A stretch of DNA of 64,000 nucleotides from Ornithinimicrobium pekingense DSM 21552 (GTDB taxonomy: Bacteria > Actinomycetota > Actinomycetes > Actinomycetales > Dermatophilaceae): assembly GCF_000421185.1 (NCBI RefSeq), contig NZ_ATWJ01000014.1, positions 186,001-250,000 of the forward strand. The letters run 5' to 3'. Positions 9,523-16,905 of this stretch are shown in pieces (the first letter of the stretch is position 1; the number at the start of each line of letters is the position of its first letter). The notes under the pieces are model-generated. The model was given only the letters and a program-made list of their open reading frames with translations. It was not told where the DNA came from and ran no database searches. The position numbers were made by a program, and so were the translations under genes.

Positions 9523-11384
9523 GGCCGCTCCTCCCCGTCCATCACGCGGAGGGCCTCACGGACCGAGCCCTCCGCGCGGTGCAGAGCCTCCCTTGCCCGC
9601 CCGGCGCCGAGGTCCTGCAGCACCATCAGCAGCGCCGTCTTGGTGTGCCAGCCGGCCTCCTCCAGCGCTTGCTCGGCGCGCGCCCGAGGACACCCGGTCA
9701 CCTGCCGCACCATGCGGACGGCCCGCTCGCGCAGCTTATCGTTGGAGGCCTGCATGTCGACCATGTACGGACCGTAGGTCTTGCCGAGCCCGACCATCGT
9801 GGTGGTCGACAACGCGTTGAGGAACAGCTTCTGCGCCGTGCCCGCCTTGAGCCGGGTCGAGCCGCTGATCACCTCCGGGCCGGTCTCCACCTCGAGCGCG
9901 TGCTGGGCCCACCGCGACACCTCGGCGTCCCGGTTGCCGGCGAAGGACACGGTGAGCGCTCCTCGTCGTCCGGCCTCCTGCAGCGCGGCGACGACGAAGG
10001 GGGTCCGGCCGGAGGCCGTCAGGCCCACCACGACGTCGTCGGCACCGACCCCGGCATCCTCCACGACCGATCGACCCGCAGCCCGGTCGTCCTCCGCGCC
10101 CTCCTTGGCGGCCAGGAACGACTCCGTGCCCCCGGCCGGCAGGGCCACGACGAGCGACCTGTCCGTGCCGTACGTCGGCGGCAGCTCGGAGGCGTCGACG
10201 AAGGCCAACCGTGCCGGTGTGCCCGCCCCGACGTAGAACATCCGCCCGCCGCGCCGCAGCCGTTCGACGACAGCGTCGACCACGGGTGCGACGTGGGGCA
10301 CGAGCTCGAGCAGGGCCGGCACCACGGTGGCCTCGGCGCTCCACAGCTCGCGGAGCACGGCTTCCGTGCCGCGCTCCTCCAGGTCCATGAGGTCCAGGCG
10401 GACCCCCTCGGTGCTGAGCTCGTCGAGATCACCGGTGAGGGACACCGGCCCGGCGCCCCCGTCGCCATGGACGCTGAGCAGGTCCTGCAGGTATGCCGGG
10501 ACCTCACCCGCCCGCACCATCTCGCCCAGCCGCACGGCACCGTCCAGCGCACCGCCGCGGGGCGCGACCACCTCACCGCCCACCGCCTGCGCGAAGGACG
10601 TGGTCAGCGGGGCCCCGGCGCCGACCAGCCCACCCGCCAGGCACAGCGGCAGGGCGGCGTCCACCGCGGCCCGGGCGGCCAGCCCCGTCCGGGCCAGGGC
10701 CCGGCCCGCCTCCTCGAGGATGCCGGCGCTCACGCCGTCCCCCTCCCGTGCCGCCGCCACGACGTCGGGGACGAACCCGGCCACCAACCGGGACGGATGC
10801 GCGGCGGAGTGGACCACCGAGGGCAAGGACGCCAGGTCTCCGTATCGGTCTCGCGCCCTGCCCGCCAGTGCTGCTGACCCCCCGGGGCGGCCCTCCACGT
10901 GCAGCAGGGCGGCACGAAGCCCGTCCCGGCCCACCGCATACCCGCTGCCGTCGTCCCCGAGGAGGAAGCCCCACCCGTCGCGCACCGCGGACCTTCCGGC
11001 GTCGTCCACCGCGAGGGCGACAGCCCCTGTGCCGGCCGCGACCACCGCGCCCGGTCGGCCACCGAGCGCCCCGACGTGCGTGGTCGCGACGTCACCGGTG
11101 AGCACCACCTGCGACGCCCAGCGCCGCAGCAGCCGCTGTCCGAGCTGGTCCCGCCGGGCGGAGGCCGCGTGGTAGCCGACCAGTCCCACGACCAGCACCT
11201 CGGCCCGGTCCGCGGCGCCGAGGCCGGCGTCTCGAGCGGCCGCGTCGACGGCGCGGCACACCTGCTGCACCCCGTCCGCGGCAGCCAGCCCCACCGCTCC
11301 CGGGCCCGCGCCCTCGCGGGTGCGTCCGTCGGGGCCGCTCGCCCTCAGCCGGCAGCCGGTCTTGCCCAGGTCCACCGCGATCAT
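9519..11384 (-). CDS. murQ: Fusion of BadF/MurK-type sugar kinase and N-acetylmuramic acid 6-phosphate etherase
   Basis: A 621-residue two-enzyme protein. Residues about 1-300 are an ASKHA kinase of the BadF/BadG/NAGK group (phosphate loops MIAVDLGKTGCRL and AAGTGAVAL, then LGDDGSGYAVGRDGL), the family of clostridial MurK that phosphorylates MurNAc and GlcNAc. Residues about 310-621 are MurQ: YVGAGTPARLAFVDASELPP with the catalytic Glu, LTASGRTPFVVAAL, and the signature STRLKAGTAQKLFLNALS. MurQ removes the lactyl ether of MurNAc-6-phosphate, giving GlcNAc-6-phosphate and D-lactate. Stand-alone MurQ is about 300 residues. ATG 11384 fits the kinase N-terminus; a GTG at 11405 is possible. Transcribed with anmK. 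Confidence 0.9.
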   Translation of the reverse strand: MIAVDLGKTGCRLRASGPDGRTREGAGPGAVGLAAADGVQQVCRAVDAAARDAGLGAADRAEVLVVGLVGYHAASARRDQLGQRLLRRWASQVVLTGDVATTHVGALGGRPGAVVAAGTGAVALAVDDAGRSAVRDGWGFLLGDDGSGYAVGRDGLRAALLHVEGRPGGSAALAGRARDRYGDLASLPSVVHSAAHPSRLVAGFVPDVVAAAREGDGVSAGILEEAGRALARTGLAARAAVDAALPLCLAGGLVGAGAPLTTSFAQAVGGEVVAPRGGALDGAVRLGEMVRAGEVPAYLQDLLSVHGDGGAGPVSLTGDLDELSTEGVRLDLMDLEERGTEAVLRELWSAEATVVPALLELVPHVAPVVDAVVERLRRGGRMFYVGAGTPARLAFVDASELPPTYGTDRSLVVALPAGGTESFLAAKEGAEDDRAAGRSVVEDAGVGADDVVVGLTASGRTPFVVAALQEAGRRGALTVSFAGNRDAEVSRWAQHALEVETGPEVISGSTRLKAGTAQKLFLNALSTTTMVGLGKTYGPYMVDMQASNDKLRERAVRMVRQVTGCPRARAEQALEEAGWHTKTALLMVLQDLGAGRAREALHRAEGSVREALRVMDGEERP

Positions 11385-11395
11385 CGTCCACGTCG

Positions 11396-11425
11396 TTGAC
11401 AGCACTCGCGCAGTATGCCAATACT
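11396..11425 (+). promoter_or_regulatory. Promoter for the GHL10-GntR-ABC-nagZ operon
   Basis: A perfect -35 TTGACA at 11396-11401 is followed, after 17 bases, by CAATAC(T) at 11419-11425. Transcription would start near 11432, which places the GGTCTA repeats directly on the start site. It overlaps the 5' end of the divergent kinase-MurQ gene. Confidence 0.6.
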
Positions 11426-11434
11426 GTGGACCGT

Positions 11435-11455
11435 TGGTCTAGCACCAGCGGTCTA
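11435..11455. promoter_or_regulatory. DasR/dre-like operator with two GGTCTA half sites
   Basis: GGTCTA occurs at 11436-11441 and again at 11450-11455. The first lies in TGGTCTAGCACCA, one base longer than the core TGGTCTAGACCA of the published DasR (dre) consensus. The site sits at the predicted transcription start of the rightward operon and between the two divergent MurNAc operons, as expected for repression by the GntR/UTRA protein encoded at 13101-13838. The match is by eye. Confidence 0.55.
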
Positions 11456-11482
11456 ACTTCCGACACGAGGACGTGACGAACG

Positions 11483-13087
11483 ATGACGAGGATCCCACTC
11501 TCCCGTACCGCCACCCTGGTCGCCGCCGCGGCCCTCGGCCTGGGCGCTGCAGCCACCGGCCACGCCGCACCGGGCCCCGCAGCCCCTCCGGGCGCGAGCC
11601 CTACCTGCGTGCCGGAGGCGACCCACCCGCTGCACGAGATGCGGGGCACCTGGATCGCCTCCGTCGCCAACATCGACTGGCCCTCGCGGCCCGGGCTGAG
11701 CCCGCAGGAGGCACAGGCCGAGCTCACCGCGTGGTACGACGACGCGGCGGCCGCCGGCCTCAACAGCGTCTTCGTGCAGGTGCGGCCCACGGCCGACACC
11801 TTCTGGCCGTCCGACCTCGAGCCGAGCAGCCACTGGATCACCGGTGAGCAGGGCGCGGACTTCGGCGGCTGGGACCCCATGGCCTTCGCCGTCGACGAGG
11901 CCCACCGGCGCGGGCTGGACTTCCACGCCTGGTTCAACCCCTACCGCATCACCCTGACGGGCACGGACCCGTCCGTGCTGGCCGAGGACCACCCCGCGCG
12001 CCAGCACCCGGAGTGGGTCGTCGAGTACGGCGGCAAGCTCTACTACGACCCGGGCGTGCCCGCGGCACGTGAGCACACCGAGGCGGTCATCATGGAGGCC
12101 GTCGAGCGCTACGACATCGACGGTGTCCACTTCGACGACTACTTCTACCCCTACCCCGTGGTCGGCGAGGAGTTCCCGGACGCCGAGACCTTCGCGACCT
12201 ACGGCGAGGGGTACGACGACATCGGCGACTGGCGCCGCGACAACGTCACGACCCTGATCCAGAACCTCGACACCCGGATCCAGGCGACCAAGCCCTGGGT
12301 GTCCTTCGGCGTGAGCCCGTTCGGGGTGTGGCGCAACAGCTCGACCGACCCCGAGGGTTCGGCCACGACGGCCGGCGCCCAGACCTACGACGACCTCTAC
12401 GCCGACACGAAGCTGTGGACCGAGCAGGGCATGGTCGACTACATCCTGCCGCAGGTCTACTGGGCCATCGGGTTCGCGCCGGCCGCCTACGACGTGCTCG
12501 TCCCGTGGTGGGACGAGGTCGCCGAGGGCAGCGACACAGCCCTGTGGATCGGCCAGGCCACCTACAAGGTCGGCACGTCGACCCAGTCGCCGGAGTGGGC
12601 CGACCCGGAGGAGATGGTGCGCCACCTCGACCTCAACGAGGACTACGCCAACGTCACCGGTGACGTGTACTTCTCGGCCAAGGACGTCCGGGCGAACCGT
12701 CTCGACCACTGGTCGCTGCTGCAGGCTGAGCACTACCCCCGCCCGGCGCTGCCGCCGGTCACCGATGCCGGCAGCGCGCCCACGGCGGTCGCGCCGCTGG
12801 GCGTGTCCGTGGAGGCGGTCGACGGCGGCACCGAGGTGCGCTGGAACCAGCGCGGCCCGGCCGCCGACAGTGCCGTCTACCGGGTGCGCGGTGTCGACGC
12901 GCCCGGCCGCAGCGGCCACGTGGACGCCTGCGCGGCGGTCGAGGCCGACAACCTCGTCGCGGTCGTCGGGCACGGCACCACGACCTGGGTGGACCCGGAC
13001 GGCCGTCCGGGCGACGTCTACGTGGTCACCACGCTGGCTGACGACAACACCCAGAGCGCACCCTCGCGCCCCAGCCGCAGCCTGTGA
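11483..13087 (+). CDS. Secreted glycoside hydrolase-like protein, GHL10 (DUF187) family
   Basis: A 534-residue exported protein. It has a Sec signal peptide (residues 1-28, cleavage likely after GHA), a TIM-barrel GHL10 domain (EMRGTWIASVANIDWPSRP, NSVFVQVRPTADTFW, FHAWFNPYRIT, YDIDGVHFDDYFYPYP, VDYILPQVYW), and a C-terminal fibronectin-III-like domain from about residue 430. GHL10 proteins are predicted glycosidases, often linked to cell-wall sugars, with few tested activities. First gene of an operon that continues into a regulator, a sugar importer and NagZ, so it probably releases the imported muropeptide sugar outside the cell. ATG 11483 has GACGAAC upstream, a weak site. Confidence 0.8.
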   Translation: MTRIPLSRTATLVAAAALGLGAAATGHAAPGPAAPPGASPTCVPEATHPLHEMRGTWIASVANIDWPSRPGLSPQEAQAELTAWYDDAAAAGLNSVFVQVRPTADTFWPSDLEPSSHWITGEQGADFGGWDPMAFAVDEAHRRGLDFHAWFNPYRITLTGTDPSVLAEDHPARQHPEWVVEYGGKLYYDPGVPAAREHTEAVIMEAVERYDIDGVHFDDYFYPYPVVGEEFPDAETFATYGEGYDDIGDWRRDNVTTLIQNLDTRIQATKPWVSFGVSPFGVWRNSSTDPEGSATTAGAQTYDDLYADTKLWTEQGMVDYILPQVYWAIGFAPAAYDVLVPWWDEVAEGSDTALWIGQATYKVGTSTQSPEWADPEEMVRHLDLNEDYANVTGDVYFSAKDVRANRLDHWSLLQAEHYPRPALPPVTDAGSAPTAVAPLGVSVEAVDGGTEVRWNQRGPAADSAVYRVRGVDAPGRSGHVDACAAVEADNLVAVVGHGTTTWVDPDGRPGDVYVVTTLADDNTQSAPSRPSRSL

Positions 13088-13100
13088 GGCGGAGACACGC

Positions 13101-13838
13101 ATGACGGTGGAGGAGGCGCGCGGGCGCAAGTCGGACCACGTCCGGGTGCAGCTGGAGGACCTCATCGCCCAGATGCACCCGGGTGAGCCGCTGCCGGCCG
13201 AGCGCGAGCTCGCGGCCCGGATCGGGGTGGCGCGGATGACGCTGCGCCGTGCCGTCGACGCGCTCGTCGCGGAGCACCGGCTGCTGCGGCGGCCGGGGGC
13301 CGGGACGTTCGTGGCGCCGCCGCGTGTGGACCAGCAGCTGTCCGCGACCTCCTTCTCCACCGACATGCGCTCGCGCGGCATGGTCCCGGGCGCGCACACC
13401 GCACTCGCCCGGCTCCGGCCCGCGGGCATGATGCTCGCCTCCGTCCTGCAGATCCGGCCCAACGCGATGACCCTGCACGTGCGACGGGTCCGCACGGCCG
13501 ACGGGGAACCGATGGCGCTGGAGGACCTGCACGTCCCGGCGGACCTCGTGCCCGGGCTCACCGGGGACGACCTCGAGGACTCCTCCTTCTACACGCTGCT
13601 GGAGTCCCGCTACGGCCTGCTCATCGCCTCCGGCACCCAGTCCGTCGAGCCCCATCTGGTCACCGTCGAGGAGGCCGAGCTGCTCCATACCCAGCCCGGG
13701 TCCGCAGCCTTCCTGTTCGAGCGCACCTCCCGCGTGCAGGACGGAAGGGTGGTCGAGTTCGTCCGTTCCGTCTACCGCGGCGACCGCTACCGGATCGTCG
13801 TCGACCTCAACCCCCGCAACCCCCAGACCACCGGCTGA
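13101..13838 (+). CDS. GntR-family (HutC/UTRA) transcriptional regulator
   Basis: A 245-residue regulator with an N-terminal winged helix (GEPLPAERELAARIGVARMT, RRPGAGTFVAPP) and a C-terminal UTRA effector domain from about residue 90 (LHVRRVRTADGEPMALED, SFYTLLESRYGL, FLFERTSRVQDGRVVEFVRS, YRIVVDL). This is the architecture of NagR/YvoA and DasR, which sense amino-sugar phosphates such as GlcNAc-6-phosphate, the end product of this pathway. It starts 13 bases after the GHL10 stop with GGCGGAGA upstream. The GGTCTA repeats at 11435-11455 are the likely binding site. Confidence 0.88.
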   Translation: MTVEEARGRKSDHVRVQLEDLIAQMHPGEPLPAERELAARIGVARMTLRRAVDALVAEHRLLRRPGAGTFVAPPRVDQQLSATSFSTDMRSRGMVPGAHTALARLRPAGMMLASVLQIRPNAMTLHVRRVRTADGEPMALEDLHVPADLVPGLTGDDLEDSSFYTLLESRYGLLIASGTQSVEPHLVTVEEAELLHTQPGSAAFLFERTSRVQDGRVVEFVRSVYRGDRYRIVVDLNPRNPQTTG

Positions 13839-13868
13839 GCGCCGGTCCGAACCGAGAGGACACACACC

Positions 13869-15182
13869 ATGTCACGCACCACCCGCAGCACGCGTCTCCT
13901 GGCCCTGGTGGCCGGAGCCAGCCTGGTGCTCACCGCCTGCGGCGGAGACGCCACCGAGGACGGCGGCGACGGCGCCGAGGGCACCGCCGGCGGCCAGGGC
14001 GGCGGCGACGCGCTGACCGTCTGGATCATGGAGGGCACCAACCCCGACGCCACGCCGTTCTTCGAGGAGGTCAGCACGGCCTTCGAGGAGCAGACCGGGG
14101 CCACCCTCGACGTCCAGTTCGTCCCGTGGGCCTCCGCCCACGACCAGTTCACCAACGCCATCGCGGGTGGCACCGGCCCGGACGTCGCCGAGGTCGGCAC
14201 CACGTGGACGCCGGAGTTCGGCGACGCGGGCGCCCTCATGGACCTCTCCGACCAGATCGGCGAGGCGGGCCTGGCCGAGCAGTACCTGCCCAGCCTCATG
14301 GAGGCCGGCACCCTCGACGAGTCGGTCTACGGCGCTCCCTGGTACGCCGGTGTGCGCAGCCTCGTCTACAACACCGAGATGCTCGAGGCCGCCGGTGTGG
14401 AGGCCCCGACCACCTGGGACGAGCTCGTCGAGGTCGGTACGGCCCTGAAGGAGGCGGACCCGGACGTCATCCCCTTCCCCGTCCCCGCGTCCGTGCACAC
14501 CACCACCCCCTTCATCTGGGGCGCCGGCGGCGAGGTCGCCGTGCAGGAGGGTGACACGTGGACCTCCGGCCTGGACTCCGCCGAGTCCCGGGAGGGCCTG
14601 GACTACCTGGTCAGCCTCGTCGACGAGCACGGGCTGTCCACCCCCGCGGCGAGCACCTGGAACGAGGCGGACACCCGGGACGCCTTCGCCCAGGAGGACG
14701 CCGCGATGATCATCAGCGGGTCCTGGACCCCCAAGTCGATCATCGAGGCCAACGCCGACCTGGAGGGCAAGCTCGGCGTCGTGCCGATCCCCGGCCAGGA
14801 CGGCGGTATGGCGCCCAGCTTCGCCGGCGGGTCGCACCTGAGCGTCTTCGAGACCACCGACCAGCCCGACCTGGCCTGGCAGTTCGTGGAGATGATGACC
14901 TCCGGTGAGTTCGCCCAGAAGTGGGGCGAGCAGACCGGCTTCTTCCCCGGCACCAACGACCTGCTCAGCGAGCTGGAGGAGGCCGACGACCCGCTGGTGG
15001 CACCCTTCGCCACCCAGATGAAGGACGCCAGCAAGACGCTGCCCGTGACGCCGATGTGGGGCCAGGTCGAGGGCGCCCAGGTGCTGCCGGCCATGATGGG
15101 CACCCTGCTCAGCGGTGACGCCACCGTCGAGGAGGCCACCCAGACCGCGGCGGACGAGATGAACGAGATCTTCGGTTCGTGA
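13869..15182 (+). CDS. Sugar ABC transporter substrate-binding lipoprotein (MurNAc island)
   Basis: A 437-residue CUT1-type binding protein. Its signal peptide ends in the lipobox LTAC (Cys about 24) and is followed by a Gly/Asp-rich linker, so it is anchored to the outer face of the membrane. The mature domain shows TVWIMEGTNPDATPFF, NAIAGGTGPDVAEVGTTW, YGAPWYAGVRSLVYNTEML and GSHLSVFETTDQPDLAWQF. Its place before two permeases and NagZ, and after a secreted GHL10 enzyme, suggests MurNAc, GlcNAc-MurNAc or a related wall saccharide as ligand; that is inference from context. Ribosome-binding site GAGAGGA lies 12 bases before the ATG. Confidence 0.85.
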   Translation: MSRTTRSTRLLALVAGASLVLTACGGDATEDGGDGAEGTAGGQGGGDALTVWIMEGTNPDATPFFEEVSTAFEEQTGATLDVQFVPWASAHDQFTNAIAGGTGPDVAEVGTTWTPEFGDAGALMDLSDQIGEAGLAEQYLPSLMEAGTLDESVYGAPWYAGVRSLVYNTEMLEAAGVEAPTTWDELVEVGTALKEADPDVIPFPVPASVHTTTPFIWGAGGEVAVQEGDTWTSGLDSAESREGLDYLVSLVDEHGLSTPAASTWNEADTRDAFAQEDAAMIISGSWTPKSIIEANADLEGKLGVVPIPGQDGGMAPSFAGGSHLSVFETTDQPDLAWQFVEMMTSGEFAQKWGEQTGFFPGTNDLLSELEEADDPLVAPFATQMKDASKTLPVTPMWGQVEGAQVLPAMMGTLLSGDATVEEATQTAADEMNEIFGS

Positions 15183-16084
15183 GCGCACCGTCCCTGGGGT
15201 CGGCGCGGCGGCCGTGGTGGCTGCTCGCGCCGACCCTGCTCGTCCTCGGCGTCCTGCTCCTGTGGCCGATCGTGCGGGTCGTGGTCCTGTCGTTGCAGGA
15301 CTTCGGCCTGCGCGAGCTGGTCCGCGGCGGAGCCGAGTTCATCGCCCTCGACAACTACGTCGCAGTGCTCACCAACGAGCGGCTGTGGCGGATCGCGCTG
15401 CCGAACACGGTCGTCTTCGCCGCGGCCTGCGTGGTGCTCACCGTGGTCGTCGGCACCCTCATCGCGCTGGTCCTGCACCAGCTCAGCGGCGTCTGGCGCA
15501 CCCTCGTGACGATGGCGATCATGGCCGCCTGGGCCGTTCCGGCCGTGACGGGAACCTACGTCTGGGTCTACCTCTTCGACGCGCGCGAGGGCTTCCTCAC
15601 CGGGCTGCTCGCCCAGGCGGGACTCATCGACCTGGCGACGCAGAACCTCTTCTCCGACCGCGGGTGGTTCTACGCGATCGCCACGCTCAACGTCGTGCAC
15701 CACGGGTTCCCGTTCGTCGCGGTCACGGTGCTGGCCGGTCTGACGACGATCCCCCAGGAGCTGCACGAGGCGGCGATGATCGACGGGGCGACCGCCTGGC
15801 AACGGTTCCGGCAGATCACGCTCCCGCTGCTCAAGCCGGTCTTCGCGATCGTGACCATCCTGTCGACGATCTGGGACTTCAAGGTCTTCACCCAGATCTA
15901 CCTCATGCCCGGCGGGGACGGGGCCAACCGCAGCGTGCTCAACCTCGGCACGTGGTCCTACGTCACCGCGATGTCGCAGAACAACTACGGGATGGGCGCC
16001 GCGATCGCGGTCCTGCTCACGCTGCTGCTGCTCGCCGTCACCGTCATCTACCTGCGCACCCTGTTCCGCGAGGAGGAGCTGTGA
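15179..16084 (+). CDS. Sugar ABC transporter permease, MalF/UgpA type (MurNAc island)
   Basis: A 301-residue integral membrane permease with six predicted membrane segments. The conserved cytoplasmic EAA loop, which docks the ATPase, reads HEAAMIDGATAWQRFRQI. It starts at a GTG that overlaps the binding-protein stop (GTGA), showing tight coupling. It pairs with the next permease. No ATPase gene follows. Confidence 0.88.
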   Translation: MSAPSLGSARRPWWLLAPTLLVLGVLLLWPIVRVVVLSLQDFGLRELVRGGAEFIALDNYVAVLTNERLWRIALPNTVVFAAACVVLTVVVGTLIALVLHQLSGVWRTLVTMAIMAAWAVPAVTGTYVWVYLFDAREGFLTGLLAQAGLIDLATQNLFSDRGWFYAIATLNVVHHGFPFVAVTVLAGLTTIPQELHEAAMIDGATAWQRFRQITLPLLKPVFAIVTILSTIWDFKVFTQIYLMPGGDGANRSVLNLGTWSYVTAMSQNNYGMGAAIAVLLTLLLLAVTVIYLRTLFREEEL

Positions 16085-16905
16085 GGAAGAGTCCCCTGCA
16101 GATCGCCGGCCTGACGCTCGCCTCGCTGGCCATCGTCGTGTTCAGCCTGTTCCCGGTCTGGGTGATGGTGACCCGTGCCTTCGACCCCGGGGCGGGTTCC
16201 GGGCGGCGCAGCGTCATCCCCTCGGGCTTCAGCCTCGAGCACTTCGTGACGGTCCTGGAACGGTCGAGCTTTCCCACCTACCTGATGAACTCCCTGGTCG
16301 TGGCGCTCGTCACCGTGGTCGCCAGCGGGCTGCTGGCCCTCTTCGCCGCGGTGGCGGTCGCCCGGTTCAGGTTCAGCGGGCGGACCAAGATCCTCATGAT
16401 GATCCTCATCATCCAGATGATCCCGATCGAGGCCCTGGTGATCCCCCTGTTCCTGCAGGCCAAGACGCTCGGGCTGCTCAACAGCCTGCTCGGGCTGTCG
16501 GTCATCTACATCGCCTTCAGCCTGTCCTTCGCCATCTGGACCCTGCGCGGCTTCGTGGCCGGCATACCCGTGGAGCTGGAGGAGGCCGCATACCTCGACG
16601 GCGCCTCCTGGTGGCAGATGTTCTGGCGGGTGCTCTTCCCGCTGGTGGCCCCGGGGCTGGTGGCCGTCAGCGTGTTCAGCTTCATCCTGGCCTGGAACGA
16701 GTTCATCTTCGCCCTCACCTTCATGAGCGACGGCGACAAGTACACCGCTGCCGTGGGCCTGCGCACCTTCTTCACCCGCGGCGGCACGGACTGGGGCTCG
16801 GTGATGGCCGCGTCGACGCTCATCACGATGCCCGTGCTGCTCTTCTTCGTGGCGGTGCAGTCGCGGCTGTCCTCCGGGCTCATGTCGGGGGCGACCAAGG
16901 GATGA
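16081..16905 (+). CDS. Sugar ABC transporter permease, MalG/UgpE type (MurNAc island)
   Basis: A 274-residue permease with six membrane segments and the EAA loop EEAAYLDGASWWQMFWRV. It begins at a GTG overlapping the previous stop by 4 nt. The sequence around 16561 uses the rare Ile codon ATA inside GGCATACC, one of many copies of that 8-mer in the window. Forms the transmembrane channel with the preceding permease. Confidence 0.88.
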   Translation: MRKSPLQIAGLTLASLAIVVFSLFPVWVMVTRAFDPGAGSGRRSVIPSGFSLEHFVTVLERSSFPTYLMNSLVVALVTVVASGLLALFAAVAVARFRFSGRTKILMMILIIQMIPIEALVIPLFLQAKTLGLLNSLLGLSVIYIAFSLSFAIWTLRGFVAGIPVELEEAAYLDGASWWQMFWRVLFPLVAPGLVAVSVFSFILAWNEFIFALTFMSDGDKYTAAVGLRTFFTRGGTDWGSVMAASTLITMPVLLFFVAVQSRLSSGLMSGATKG

